Shown here: in pieces, positions 1-16,000 of the stretch
Layout of the letters: every line of letters begins with the position of its first letter
Position numbering within the stretch: the stretch's first letter is position 1
NCBI GenBank assembly: GCA_029961685.1
Contig: JARWKL010000008.1
Span: 2,854,501-2,918,500 of the forward strand
Origin: Aristolochia californica
Lineage: Eukaryota > Streptophyta > Magnoliopsida > Piperales > Aristolochiaceae
Length of the DNA stretch: 64,000 bases
Reading direction: 5' to 3'
The notes under the pieces: generated by a model
Seen by the model: only the letters and a program-made list of their open reading frames with translations
The model's database searches: none
What the model was told of the DNA's origin: nothing
Position numbers and translations under genes: made by a program

Positions 1-1100
1 AAGTGGAAAACGTTTCACTATTTTATTCTCTCTTGAGACTCATACCATCTCATTCACCTTAAAACCTCAATTATACAAATCGATTAGAAAACATACAGAC
101 ACACACACATACCATGAGAAGTTAAAAAATTGTTTGTTGGAGACAAGTGGGAAACATGGGAAGGCCAAGGAGTCATCTCTAGATGCCTTGGTGATCTTGA
201 TGTAAGGAAATTATTCTCCATGAACTGTGTCTTGTAGGGATTCATGGATTTACTAGTTCTTTAATGCAAGCTACCTGAAGGGCAAGGTTTTGAAGCTTTA
301 AGGACCACAATGAGCTTCCCTTTTTAAAAGAGAATATTTGGAAGGGGAGGGAGGGGAACACATATTGGAAGTGGGTATCATGGGGGAGAATTTAATGGAG
401 AATATTACATTTTTTGTATTAAGGTGGGTGGGAGTAGTTGGGTGTGGGAGGCCACACCACCATGTGCCTTCACCATTTTTGACAGGCTGCCTTGAAGAGT
501 TCAAGCAATTCCCACCATCCTCACAACTTAGGGTTCCTAGAATTAGATTCATTATGTTTTTTCTGATACATAAACCAAACTACTAAACAAAATTGATTAA
601 GCACCCATGTTATCAAAACTATGTAGTTGATGTGGAAATTTTCGTCGAGAGTTTAACATCCTTACCTCAATCGACAATTACTTGGTCTAACAAAATTCCA
701 CCGACTTTTTGTTAACCCTCATCTAAATTTTGATTATAAAAAAACTTAATCCATATTGTGCTAAACGTATTTTCTTCAAGAGACACAAAATCAATGTCTA
801 TATAAAAGAATTGACGAATTCAATTCAAGACATCAAGCTGTATAACGTGTCAATTCATATTGAAGAAGAACCTACGAGTAAAGGTTAAAATTTTGAAAAT
901 TAGAGTTAACGTCTTTTAGAAATATCTCGAAAACTCTAGTTATGTTCGAGAACAATCACAAAACTTTAATTTTAAGGTATACAAGAGTATTGAAGTTTTA
1001 GGGCATATAATTTTTTTTTAAGAAAAAACGATATTTAATTAAGGCATAAAATCGATTTAAATTTGCAAAATTCCTTAACCTTATTTTTCTCATGCTCAAA
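1..1100. other. Intergenic, no gene seen
   Basis: AT-rich DNA downstream of the ANS gene. Two short overlapping reading frames between about 298 and 586 match no family I know and have no splice or domain support. I see no RNA gene or element end here. Confidence 0.5.
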
Positions 1101-1120
1101 ACTCAAATTTATACTCTGGC

Positions 1121-1339
1121 ATAAAGCATGATTGATCAAACTACATGGGTTTGATCGGCCATCTTGAATGCAATATCCAAAGCCTATAAAGCATGATCAA
1201 TCATCTAGTCTAGAATGATCGATCATCGAATATATTGACAAATAAGTTTATAAGGCATGATCGATCATACACTATTGTATAATTGATCATCCCAAGCATT
1301 TGAAAAACTAGTTCTATAAAATCTGATTGATCATCTGGG
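1121..1339. repeat. 65-bp degenerate tandem repeat with GATCGATC-type palindromes
   Basis: Three full units and a partial one start at 1121, 1186, 1250 and 1316. Each opens with a version of ATAAAGCATGAT followed by a GATCAATCAT-like palindrome. In the three full units a second GATCGATCAT-like motif lies about half a unit later. The period is 64-66 bp and the units have diverged, so this is an old array. Confidence 0.7.
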
Positions 1340-1504
1340 ACAAAAATAAAAAATGGGGTTGAAACAGGTTGGGTTTACAAGGATGGGATAGAGGCGGGTT
1401 GGGTTTAAGTCGGGTTTTACATGGACGGGTTATTAAGATGTATCGGCCTCTCAAATAGGTACATTTTATAATACGAAGTATAATTAGATATGTACAACCA
1501 AGAA

Positions 1505-1650
1505 GGCTGATCCAATACGAAAAACTATTTGGTGCGAAACGTGTGAAACTGTTATTTGAGCCATCCGATCACAACTGAGATGGCTGATCCAATACGAAAA
1601 GCTGAAATAACAGATTCACACCAAATGATTTTTCATATTAGATCTATAAT
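1505..1650. mobile_element. MITE copy 1 (same family as 20546-20755)
   Basis: The left end reads GGCTGATCCAATACGAAAAA and the right end is its imperfect inverse (TTTTTCATATTAGATC). The left arm continues with TATTTGGTGCGAAAC. The same terminal sequence occurs at both ends of 20546-20755, so this is a dispersed family of short inverted-repeat elements. An internal partial copy of the left end lies near 1585. No target duplication could be fixed and the superfamily is not assigned. Confidence 0.65.
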
Positions 1651-1762
1651 TCTTCAAAGGACAGATTTATTAATGGCTTCCGCAATGAGATATCACAGAC
1701 AGATAACAGGATACATATAAAATAGTAAAGTACTCGTTGGGGAAAATGGAGACTAACGCGAC

Positions 1763-2934
<1,172 letters not shown>

Positions 2935-3005
2935 TATCGTCTTCTACCTTAAGCTCCGGCGATTAAATGAAGTTCAGGTGATGTAGCAGAAGGTGCTGGT
3001 GCGAT

Positions 3006-3015
3006 CCTATATATA
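3006..3015 (-). promoter_or_regulatory. ANS TATA box
   Basis: On the minus strand this reads TATATATAGG, ending about 72 bp before the ANS start codon. That leaves room for a short 5' leader of roughly 40 bp. The position and sequence fit a plant core promoter. Confidence 0.65.
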
Positions 3016-3255
3016 GCCGGCACAGAGAAGTACTGCCCGGAGGGGAGAGGAGCATGCGGGAGCTACCCATCTAACAGCAGTGAGATTAATTTCCACATTT
3101 TCTACTTTGAATTGCCTTTTCTCAACAAAACGTTGGGTGAGGAAGGGGAAAATGAGTTACAGAAAGTGGAAATGAGCTTCACCATTAATGCTGGGAAATT
3201 AAAGCATCGACCGATTAGAGATGAAGACGGAAGCTTGTGGCAATCTTCCCCACAA

Positions 3256-3276
3256 ACCTACCAACCCAACCACGTG
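3256..3276. promoter_or_regulatory. Overlapping MYB AC elements plus G-box upstream of ANS
   Basis: ACCTACC (3256-3262) overlaps ACCAACC (3260-3266), and a perfect G-box CACGTG follows at 3271-3276. The cluster lies about 320 bp upstream of the ANS start codon. AC elements are R2R3-MYB sites and CACGTG is a bHLH/bZIP site, so the pair fits the MYB-bHLH-WD40 control known for late anthocyanin genes. Function is inferred from motif and position only. Confidence 0.6.
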
Positions 3277-3616
3277 CCATCAACCCTAGAATAATTGACG
3301 AAGAGCCTTAGGAAAAATTTACGTAACTGTTCTTCGTGTAGATGGTCAATGCAAGCTTCCGCTCCACCTGGTGGTTGGCCACCGAGTTGAGATGATAATG
3401 ACAATGAAAACAAATTTCCTCTGCAATAGGCTAAATTTTGTTGCCTCACTATATACGTTCTATGGGCAATTTTAGCTGATATTATTCAATTTAATATAAA
3501 AAATACCCCACGGTATTTGAACGGGACGTGGCGTGTCCAGCGCTGATACCATGTCAAACGCTTAAAAACCGGTTTATTAGGTATGGAAAGCTACCGCCTA
3601 CATGAGTGGACGGAAC

Positions 3617-3755
3617 TTTTTTTGTTGGTACACATTTTATTACCTTCTATTTATAATAATAAAATATATAATCAAAATTTTTAATTAATTAATATACAAA
3701 TTTAATATTTCATTATTATAAAAAATAAGGTAATAAATATGTACCAACAAATAAG
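3617..3755. mobile_element. Palindromic MITE-like element
   Basis: The left arm TTTGTTGGTACACATTTTAT (from 3621) is matched by its inverse at 3730-3752 (ATATGTACCAACAAA). The arms include TTACCTT/AAGGTAA, so most of the roughly 135 bp can fold into one hairpin. The centre is AT-rich. There is no coding capacity and no clear target duplication. Confidence 0.6.
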
Positions 3756-4081
3756 ATTTTTAAAAACTAAATTATTTGTTTACAAAATATTTAAGTAAAT
3801 TAAATAATATCTTAAATCGATAATATAAGGTATTAGTTACATTAGAACAATATTTTAAAATAATTAATAAATAAAAATTTTGTTATATTAAATAAAAGGT
3901 AATGAAATATATAAGATTTTTAAAACCAGAAATTAATGTTTTTAAAATATTTTAAAATTAAAAAAAAAAAACTTAAATCTGGAGAAAAAAAGTATGTTGA
4001 TGTGGAAGCGATGACGTTGTGTGTTGATGATGTGTCGTGATGACATGTTGTACACATGTTTGACATGGCGATGTGGTGACC

Positions 4082-4160
4082 CACCATCCTCTCACCCACC
4101 CCTCCTCCGTCCTCACAGCCGACACACCATCCTCTCACCCACCCCCTCCTCCTTCCTCAC
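4082..4160. repeat. 43-bp tandem duplication, C/T-rich
   Basis: Two nearly identical copies of a block starting CACCATCCTCTCACCCACCC, at 4082-4116 and 4125-4160, sit in otherwise AT-rich intergenic DNA. No function is visible. Confidence 0.6.
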
Positions 4161-4501
4161 CCCCGATTCACATCTTCACCCACCAGTGCTAGTGCGGGAT
4201 ATCCAAAAGGCATTTAGCAGTCCTTTATCAACCACTAGAACAGTACTTAGTTTTGAGTTACGAACAATTTAAATTGCTCTTTCAACCTGCCAAAACAGAA
4301 GGATTTGATCACCGAAGTGGCAGATGAAACACAACGACAGGAATCATATATAGATAAAAACTCAAATAAAGAACTATCAGTGTTTGATATACTGTTTGCT
4401 CGAGCGAGAGAGAGAAAGAAAGAGAGTGATTGCTCCACAGCAGCTCCGAGACTCGTCTTGAAACCCAGGAGGGTCATTCCAATAATTCTGGAGCATCTCA
4501 C

Positions 4502-5640
4502 CTGAAAGAACGGGCTGAATTCCATTCAGAAAGATGGAGACCGCCAGCAATGGCGTCAGGCTGGAGACTGTCTTGATGACCTCTGTATCACTGGAGAAAG
4601 CCCGGCTTAGAGGGCGTCAGAAGATCAGAACAGCTGCACTGAAGATTAAGCTGATAATTGTTGCTAGAAATGGAATACCTGGCTACTGTACTCATACTCA
4701 ACATGAACTGCAAATCCCAGTTCCAGTAATTCATACTGCAACAAGAAGAATCAAGAAGAAATACGTGAAAACCAGTAGAAATGCACGCTATGTTGAATGG
4801 TGTTCCAATCATGTAGGCATCCAAATGCTGCATTTAAATTAAGGTCATTTCTGAATGTAGTAAAGAGAGATCATTACGAAATATAAAACACAGAACATGA
4901 ACAATTGGGCCCCTTACGTTGAGTTGTGGATCAACCTTCGTGGTAGGTCACCATGGGGGTTGGAAGAGGGGCCGAATGTCTATGATATATTGATTATTGT
5001 TTAATTAAGGGTATTTTAGGAATTTTACTATTGTATTACGGTTGCCCTAATTTTTTCTTTATATTTGGGGACACCGTTATTAGGGTTTTAGGGTTTAAGG
5101 TTTTATCATTGTCAAGGAGAATTTTGAGTTGCCGCCCAAGAGAGGTTAGAGAAAAATATTTGTAAGTATGTGCGATTTCTCTTATAAACTATCTCATTTT
5201 TATAGAGGATTACTACAACAGCAGAAGATAAGACATAGTCTCACATTAAGGCGAACTTGTATAAATCTTGTTGTCTTTCTTCGTGTTTGTTTTTTCTTTC
5301 TTCTACGATTATTATTATTGCTTTTGTTAGTTTGGAATTAGAACGACTAATTCCTAACACAACTGTGAGTCTTTACTCGATAGTGGAATCACGACCACAA
5401 CCCTATGAAAGTCTTGGTAGAAAATCCTGACAACTCTCCTTGCAGGAAGGACTCGAAAGAATGTAAAAACGAGTATCCACCATGATAAGCTCAAAGTGAG
5501 AGTTGCTTCCAGAAGCCCATATTTCAGCACAAACACAGCCATGTCAGAACCAAATGTAAGAGATGGCTATGATCTTAGATTCTGGGTGGCCAGCCAGGCT
5601 AAGTATGAAGTTGAAGACGGAAATGAGTTTGAGCCTAAAA
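4502..5640 (-). pseudogene. Decayed MATE-family (DTX) transporter
   Basis: Separate stretches on the minus strand match plant MATE efflux proteins in the correct order. Near 5640-5560 there is a PESKIIA-like piece. At 5530-5440 LSLSWWILVF follows a frameshift. At about 4780-4720 there is NYWNWDLQFML. At 4602-4502 there is DTEVIKTVSSLTPLLAV, then SIFLNGIQPVLSG, with a proper GTGAG donor after it. An in-frame TGA (4617-4619) and frame changes break the reading. The C-terminal half is not found. MATE proteins are membrane antiporters, and some move flavonoids or anthocyanins into vacuoles. Lying beside ANS is suggestive, but the subfamily cannot be told from these pieces. Confidence 0.65.
4898..5345 (+). 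repeat. LTR-like sequence within the MATE relic
   Basis: This stretch has the make-up of a plant LTR: a GGTTGGAAGAGGGGCC block, an AT-rich body, and a T-rich 3' part ending ...CTAACACA near 5361. It separates two MATE exon remnants. I found no partner LTR or target duplication, so the limits are approximate and the call is tentative. Confidence 0.35.
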
Positions 5641-5655
5641 TTGTAATCAAACTCG

Positions 5656-5727
5656 AGACTAATAATTTTAACCGAGTTTAAGCTCGAGTTTAGACTAATA
5701 ATTTTAACCGAGTTTAAGCTCGAGTTT
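5656..5727. repeat. 36-bp tandem duplication
   Basis: Two copies, 5656-5691 and 5692-5727, each begin with AGACTAATAATTTTAACCGA and end near GCTCGAGTTT. They are almost identical, so the duplication is recent. No function is visible. Confidence 0.75.
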
Positions 5728-5739
5728 GAGCCAAATTCG

Positions 5740-6144
5740 AACTCCAACCTACATTTAAAACTTTGTACAAAACTATTAATTACAAAGTAGAAAATGAAAA
5801 TGGTAAAAAAAATAAACAAAACAAAAAACATAAAAAAAAATTGATGAACACGAAATATTTGAGGACAAATTTTAAAATATTGAGGAAACCAGAAACTATT
5901 TATAATTTTGCAATAAAAATACATGAATCGAACGTTTTTAAATAACTGATGAGAACTTGTTATTGGAAAAGATTATCAATAAAGCCGCGGACAAAAATAG
6001 TGAGAAGCGTCTCCTTATCTTTTCGCCCCGTTACCTCTTCTTCTGGTAACTGTTGTTTCTTTGATGCAGATTTAACGATGATCGGTCAGATTTTTTTCGT
6101 ATAATTTGGCTTGAAAATCCGTTGCCGACTTGCCGTGGGAAGAG
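5740..6144. other. Promoter and leader region of the sugar-kinase gene
   Basis: An A-rich stretch (about 5770-5900) is followed by more mixed sequence leading to the first ATG at 6145. I see no other gene. An in-frame TTG lies five codons upstream, but there is no upstream in-frame ATG that improves the protein. Confidence 0.4.
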
Positions 6145-10087
<3,943 letters not shown>

Positions 10088-10525
10088 GATACTTACAAAG
10101 ACCAAGATGTACAACAAAAAACAACAAATTTCAGTTGTTACAAAAACTACATTAGTAGGTTTACCCTGTATTCCATCAGCATTTTGAAATCTCCAATTTG
10201 AAATCAATTCTGAGAGTCAATTTGTCGCCATGACGATGATCTCTGATGAAAGAATTCTCAATTCGATCCTGATTTCTGCTCCATTCTTTTCCGGTTTTTG
10301 ATCAGACATGGTTTTGGGCAGAGATTGTAATCGTTCTGTGCGATAAGCGATCAACGAATAGAAGAACGAAGGCAGAGATTGTGATCGTTGGTTTCTGTCA
10401 TTTTCAGTTTCCGTCCGTGGTTCATGGATCTTATAGTATTTCGGTAAGAGGCTAGTGAGACGATCAAAGAGGTTGTCCACCTCAACCATTCAAATTTCTG
10501 GTGTAATCACAGCAAAATAGAAAAT
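10088..10525. other. Intergenic between kinase and tRNA
   Basis: Contains the 3' end of the kinase transcript and a short minus-strand reading frame (10217-10489) that I do not recognise. A block containing GGCAGAGATTGTRATCGTT occurs twice (near 10317 and 10371). Nothing else is supported. Confidence 0.4.
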
Positions 10526-10597
10526 GGGGCGTTGCGAGAATCGAACTCGCGACCTCTCGCACCCGAAGCGAGAATCATACCACTAGACCAAACGCCC
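10526..10597 (-). tRNA. tRNA-Pro (anticodon CGG)
   Basis: The minus strand folds into a full cloverleaf of 72 nt. The acceptor arms GGGCGTT/AACGCCC pair fully with discriminator C. The D-arm/A-box reads TGGTCTAGTGGTA. The anticodon stem TCTCGC/GCGAGA encloses the loop TTCGGGT with anticodon CGG, and the T-arm GCGAG-TTCGATT-CTCGC contains the B-box. There is no intron. It reads proline codon CCG and is transcribed by RNA polymerase III from internal promoters. Confidence 0.95.
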
Positions 10598-10695
10598 ACT
10601 CGTTCCCTTTAAAGTAATTTATAATTAAACTACAAAGTACCAAATTTCGCATGTAAACTGGTAGCTACTGATTCTACGGACAGCTTCACGCACCC

Positions 10696-12438
10696 ATGGC
10701 GTTGGCTGCGGCGAGACCTCTGCTCCATTTCCTCGTCCGACACTCCTCCACCCCTCCTCAAACTTTTGCTTGCCCTATTCAATCTCGACCCAGAAATCTC
10801 TTCCCTCGGCTTCGCTTTTGCGTTTCCACGTCTTCTGATCTCAGTCCCTCCGTCTTCTCTTCCACGACTGAACAACCAGAAGAAGAACTAGTGAATTCAG
10901 TTGTTGAGGTCGAAAAGAATAACCCCCTCCTGACGTTTTCCTCAACTAAACCTCCGATTCTTACTGTCAAGGAGAAGAAGGATCTGGCTTCCTACGCCCA
11001 CAGCCTCGGCAAGAAGCTTAAATCCCAGCAGGTAGGTAAGTCAGGCGTCACTCCATCCCTCGCGGCTTCCTTCGTGGAGACTCTCGAAGCGAACGAGCTG
11101 TTAAAGGTAACTAAACTGATCCGAATTTGAATTTGTGTCTTGATTTTTCTATTCTTAAGCTGGCCATAAGCAATTACAATGACATAAAAAACTTGTGGGA
11201 ACTATATTCGGTAACTTCCCGACGCTACTTGGAATCGTTGAAGTCCCTTTTGTAGTGGAAGACATATTTTAGTTGTACTTGATGCATGATGCCCTCATTT
11301 GTGTTTGATAAAATGTTGAAGAGAGAAAGCGTATTGACCTTCGGCTGATAAAGCCAACTTGCACAAAGCCATTTATGCTATAAAGGACAACATTCTGTGC
11401 CTTGTGTCTCTATTCATATTGTGAATTAAGAAAAACAGAAGCAGAACCATGAAGAGCAGAATATTTAGGTTCAATATTAGCTCAAGTTGGTTCTCCCTCT
11501 AAATTTCTGGTGTTTTTAAGAGAAGGGATGATAAAAATACAGAGAATAGAATGAAGTTCAACTATTCCACTTGTTTTAGCTGGGTCAAGATGGGTGTGAA
11601 TATAGTAAATGTTTATTAATTTAGTTCTCGACTTAACTGGAGTCTATGGATATTCATCATTTTGACCAAGAAACAATCCATACTTTCTGGGTCATTTTCT
11701 CTTTCTCAGGTAGCTCTTGAAGAATGATTTTTATGTGCAAAAATCATACCTGTTGCAACTTCATAAGCAGGGTCTTTGGTTCAGGAACTACTAAAGTTAG
11801 GGATGTTTACCAATAATACTAACAGAAGTAAATTAACATTTTTGCTGTTCACACATGAATGATCGATTTCCTTGGTAAAGGCAGTACTGGATTGAATGTC
11901 ATTACTTTCTCTGATGTACACAACAGAAAAACATCGGTAGGTTGCTCATTTCCTCTTGTGTAATGCTATCAGCTTAAAGTTCACAACAGTTGTCCGGGAG
12001 AGCTGCCTGATGTTGTAAGGCAACTAGAAGAAGCAACTGGATCAGTTGCTGTTGGCCAGATAGGCCGTTCTGTCATACTTTACAGACCAAGTGTTACCAA
12101 GATGCAAGAAGCTGAGAAAAAGAAACAGCAGGTCCAGAGAGTAAGAAAAAGAATTCCATTCAAGCCCCCCGAATCGGTAAGTATAGGCATTACATATGGA
12201 AGTCCACTTCCACTAAAACGAGCAAAAGTGTTTACTTGGATAACCTGTTAATACCTGTTTCTCCTTCCCCTGTTTGGTTTAATTTGCATCATACATATTG
12301 AAACATTAGTCTTATTTACTCTTCCTCTCATATTGACAGAAGGTACAAGGAGCTAGATCATCTCTTCGCGGTCACCGTGGCAGCAGCCGGGTCTCACTCA
12401 ACAGTTCTGTCTCACAGAAATCATTTCCAGTTGTTTGA
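10696..12438 (+). CDS. CRM (CRS1/YhbY) domain RNA-binding protein, probably plastid
   Basis: Three exons, 10696-11106, 11973-12176 and 12340-12438, all phase 0, give 237 residues. Residues 1 to about 60 are rich in Ser, Arg and Pro with few acidic residues, as in a chloroplast transit peptide. One CRM domain covers about 89-190. It begins LTVKEKKDLASYAHSLGK, carries the loop QQVGKSGVT (112-119), and ends with GSVAVGQIGRSVILYRP. After it comes a basic tail. CRM domains derive from the ribosome-associated protein YhbY and in plants bind RNA during organelle intron splicing or ribosome assembly. This is a single-CRM member, like Arabidopsis AT2G21350 and CFM4. The exact RNA target cannot be told. 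The neighbouring kinase and MATE genes support orthology with AT2G21350. Confidence 0.9.
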
Positions 12439-13030
12439 GTCTCAACTAAGACACTCCAGTGCTGTACTAGATACCAACATGGTCTGTGCTCAAAGCACAG
12501 TAGGGAGAGAGAGAAAGAGAAGAGATTGATTGCTCGGCCTTTGTTGAAGAATTTATTTGTAATTGGTCTATATGTTGGCTTCGTTGTGCTTATTGTTGAG
12601 TGTTACCAAATTTGTTTTCTCATCATCAATTTGGTGGATCTTGATACTGGCGTTGATCGTCTTCTCCAAGACATTTTGTCAATGTCACTTGGCTTGAGAT
12701 AGTTGAGGTCTTCCAGGTGCCATGGAACCGTGTTGGTGAGCATCGACTAGTGCCAAAAGAAGAGCTTTTGTCCTCAGTGAGGCTGGACTATGACACAACT
12801 CCTTTAGTCTCACAAAATAATTTTTTTTTTCTCTCAGGAACTAGTAACAAGCACAAGATTTTGAAAATAAATCCATTGAATTAAAACAAATGTTAATATA
12901 CAACATAATGGGTTGCTATATATACAATTCAGAATGGCCTTGCGGTATGAATTTCCAGTGAAATGTGAAATGGCAGCAAAACAAGGGAAGCCAGGCACTG
13001 CAGTCATTTCATGACCAGGTTACAAACGGC
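12439..13030. other. Convergent 3' ends of CRM and MATE genes
   Basis: The 3' untranslated regions of two convergent genes must share this space. A GA-rich stretch near 12508 and a T-run at 12822 are the only notable features. No further gene is seen. Confidence 0.5.
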
Positions 13031-16000
13031 TTACGAAGCTTTTAACTTGCTATAAACATGGCTGTTGAATTCTTCTGAGTATAGCATGCCCTGAGATGAG
13101 ATTAGCCGCTGTAAGGCAAGGGTGAATCGTGCCTGTGAATAAAGTCAGCTCAAGCTTCAATCAGTCAGGTGATGATGAACAATGTTTACCACATCTTACA
13201 ATTATAAGAAGTTTACAAGTCTAATACGAGATTCTTGAAAATAAATTGCCAAGTAAAAGGGTTTTGAAACTGCTCTTCATAGATTATAACATCATTGAGC
13301 AAAGAAGACATGTATATTACCCACTGGAATCCTGCGAGAGCCCACCAGCAACCTGGCAAACCCCCTATCTTGCTCAGAGCCTGAAATAGAACAGGGTATC
13401 CAGTCATTATGAAAATAATCAATCTCACTGAAAATGGATGGCCAGAATTCAAAATTAAAATTTTGTTTCATGCCCGGAAGGTAACTACCCTGTAATGTGT
13501 TGTTAAAGCTGGGGATGTGATTGTAAGGAAATGTTACCACAAAGATAGGAAAAAAAAGTAAAAACTCATATATGATGATTGTTAGCAGTTTATCATTAAA
13601 TGTAGAATAAATCACAAATCATCCACAAAAACGGTTAAAAATAATTCTAACGAAATTATATGCAACTCTCATGTATCATGGAAGATCTAGATTTGCCCCC
13701 TTTCTTACCATGAGAAAAAGACCGCCGACAAGGAAGCATCCAGTCATGGATAAACTTAGAAACCTGAGATCCCTACCTGCCTGCGTAACATCAAAAAGTA
13801 GTACGTGAGAATAACCTGTCTTCCGTTTGTGAAAATATATTCTAGTACACTGATGTGATCCTGAACCAGGACTCTTTGTCATTGCTACAAGTCAAAAGAA
13901 TCGCTTTTGTTATCCAAGACAACAGCAACAACATGTACACAATGACACAATAATTAAAAAATCTGATAAATAAGTGTATTCATCAACATACTAGCCCATA
14001 CATAAACAAAAGTATTCCAGGATAGTATCTTAAGGTACCACTATAATCTGAGAACTTACCATTAGAGTTCCTTCAAGGCTGTGTGTTGAAGGTGTCACCA
14101 CCAAGGCCACAAAATATGGTATTAACACACTATGCATCTGCAAGAATACAAGTTTTTTATACATCAAGATATGTGGAATAATTTTGGCCGTGTTGTTGTA
14201 GACACTATCAGCAGTTTTTTTATCTAGTAATAGAACAGTTGTTTTTTTCTTTATATTAGGTGTAATCCAGAATCATTCGAGTCCTTAGTGAAATATTCGC
14301 ACAAGGGATCACAATCACAATGGCTGGGTTTTGTGATTAATATCAGTAAACCCGTACCCTTTACTGGCAAGCTTCCTTATAGGCTGTACACACTAGTGGA
14401 GTTCGGTACTCTCCATCATGTTATAAGAAACAGTCTTTGCCAATCATGTCACTTCACCACATCTAGATCATGCAATGTGGTTAACCGCATTCCCATACCA
14501 CTGGTCATTAAACCAGAATGCACCAAACCAACTATCTTAGGAAAGAAAAATGCCTGAAATAATACTTTACCTCTCTAACAACCCCTTGATCAGATGTAAA
14601 GAGAAAGGGGCAAAGCCAAGGAACTGTATTGCCAATAGTACCCAACATCAATCCACTTAAAGCGCCAATTATGACAAGTGACTTCAATAGCATCCGAGCC
14701 TGGTTGAGATGGATACATCCATTAGGTGTAAACTTAATCAAAGAAAAACAATTACTTAAAACAATTCCAGAACAACAGAAAGTTAGAAACTCTTTGCCTG
14801 AGTCAGCAACTTTCATCTCATTGACTTTAGGAAAGGATTAAACGTTATTTGACCAAGCAGAGCCTGACCAAATGTTAAAAATATCATTAGAATAGTTTAG
14901 TCTTCAAGCTAAACCTAAAATTCTCAATTCATTCTACTTCCATCACTTCAAAGCCCACAAGCCCCTGTTGTAATTGAATGGCAACCCCCCACCGTTAGTA
15001 TGCTCAAGCTCAACTTTGAAGGCTCCTCTTTGGGCAAACCAGGACCAGCAGGTATTGGTGGGGTTTTTCGTAATAGTGCTGGACAGGTACTTCTTGCCTT
15101 CTCCAGTCCAGCTGGGCATTGTGGTTCAAATGAGCCAAATCAAAAGAAGCTCTTTTGGCTAGAATTAAACTATTCAAACAGAACTTTGAAGGGCAGTTAA
15201 TAGTAGAAGGTGATTCAGCCATGGTTATTGGCTGGGCAAAGTACCTAGATCAGCCAACTCAGCTGCTGATCTCCTTGCTAAAGCTGGTATATCTAAAGCT
15301 CCCCTTTGCTTTGGACTTTCTCTAACCCTCTAGTTAGATCTAGTCTAGATTGTATCCTATGTTGTACTTTATATCGTATTCTAAGCTTTGCATTAATAGT
15401 TCAATAGAAGCTAATTGACATTTTCAAAAACATTATTGCACTGCACCAACTATATTGGGTGACATCGATCCAACCAAGTTCCTAGAAACAGGGTCATTGC
15501 ATGAAGCCAAAGGTAAGCAAACATGGAAGAAGATAGACATTCTGAATGTATACATATATACTTTTTTTTAAAAAAAGGACGCTTACATATACACTAAGTT
15601 ACTAATATTTGTAATCTACTGTATATACACACATAACAAAGTTTTTTTTTTTTTTTTTTTGAGAAAAAGGACACTTACGTATACATATGCTACTAATATT
15701 TGTAATCTACTGTATAGACATGCATAACAAAGTTTTCTAAGCGCTTGGATTGGGTAAATTAGGTTTGGGTGAGAGTAAACCAAAGTAGCAGCTATAATTG
15801 GCCTTGTTGGCATTCCAGGAAGAGATACCTGGTGAACGGATAAGCCTTTATTTTCATGGTTTCACTGCAAGAGTTACAAACCTTATCTAAATTTCGATTA
15901 ATTCCATAAATCAATTCCGGCATAAATGACTGAGCAGTTTGAGAGAGGGGTTCTCCCCACACGGTACACATACAGTACACCCCGATCATAACCTTCATTT

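Noticed and set aside
298..586. Pair of overlapping open frames on both strands
   Set aside because: No recognisable motif, no splice partner, and ordinary low-GC intergenic context.
6130..6144. Upstream in-frame TTG as an alternative start for the sugar kinase
   Set aside because: The ATG at 6145 gives a normal transit peptide and the expected length; TTG starts are not typical for plant nuclear genes.
10217..10489. 90-codon minus-strand frame between kinase and tRNA
   Set aside because: No family resemblance; it lies in the expected 3' region of the kinase gene and ends before the tRNA without promoter signs.
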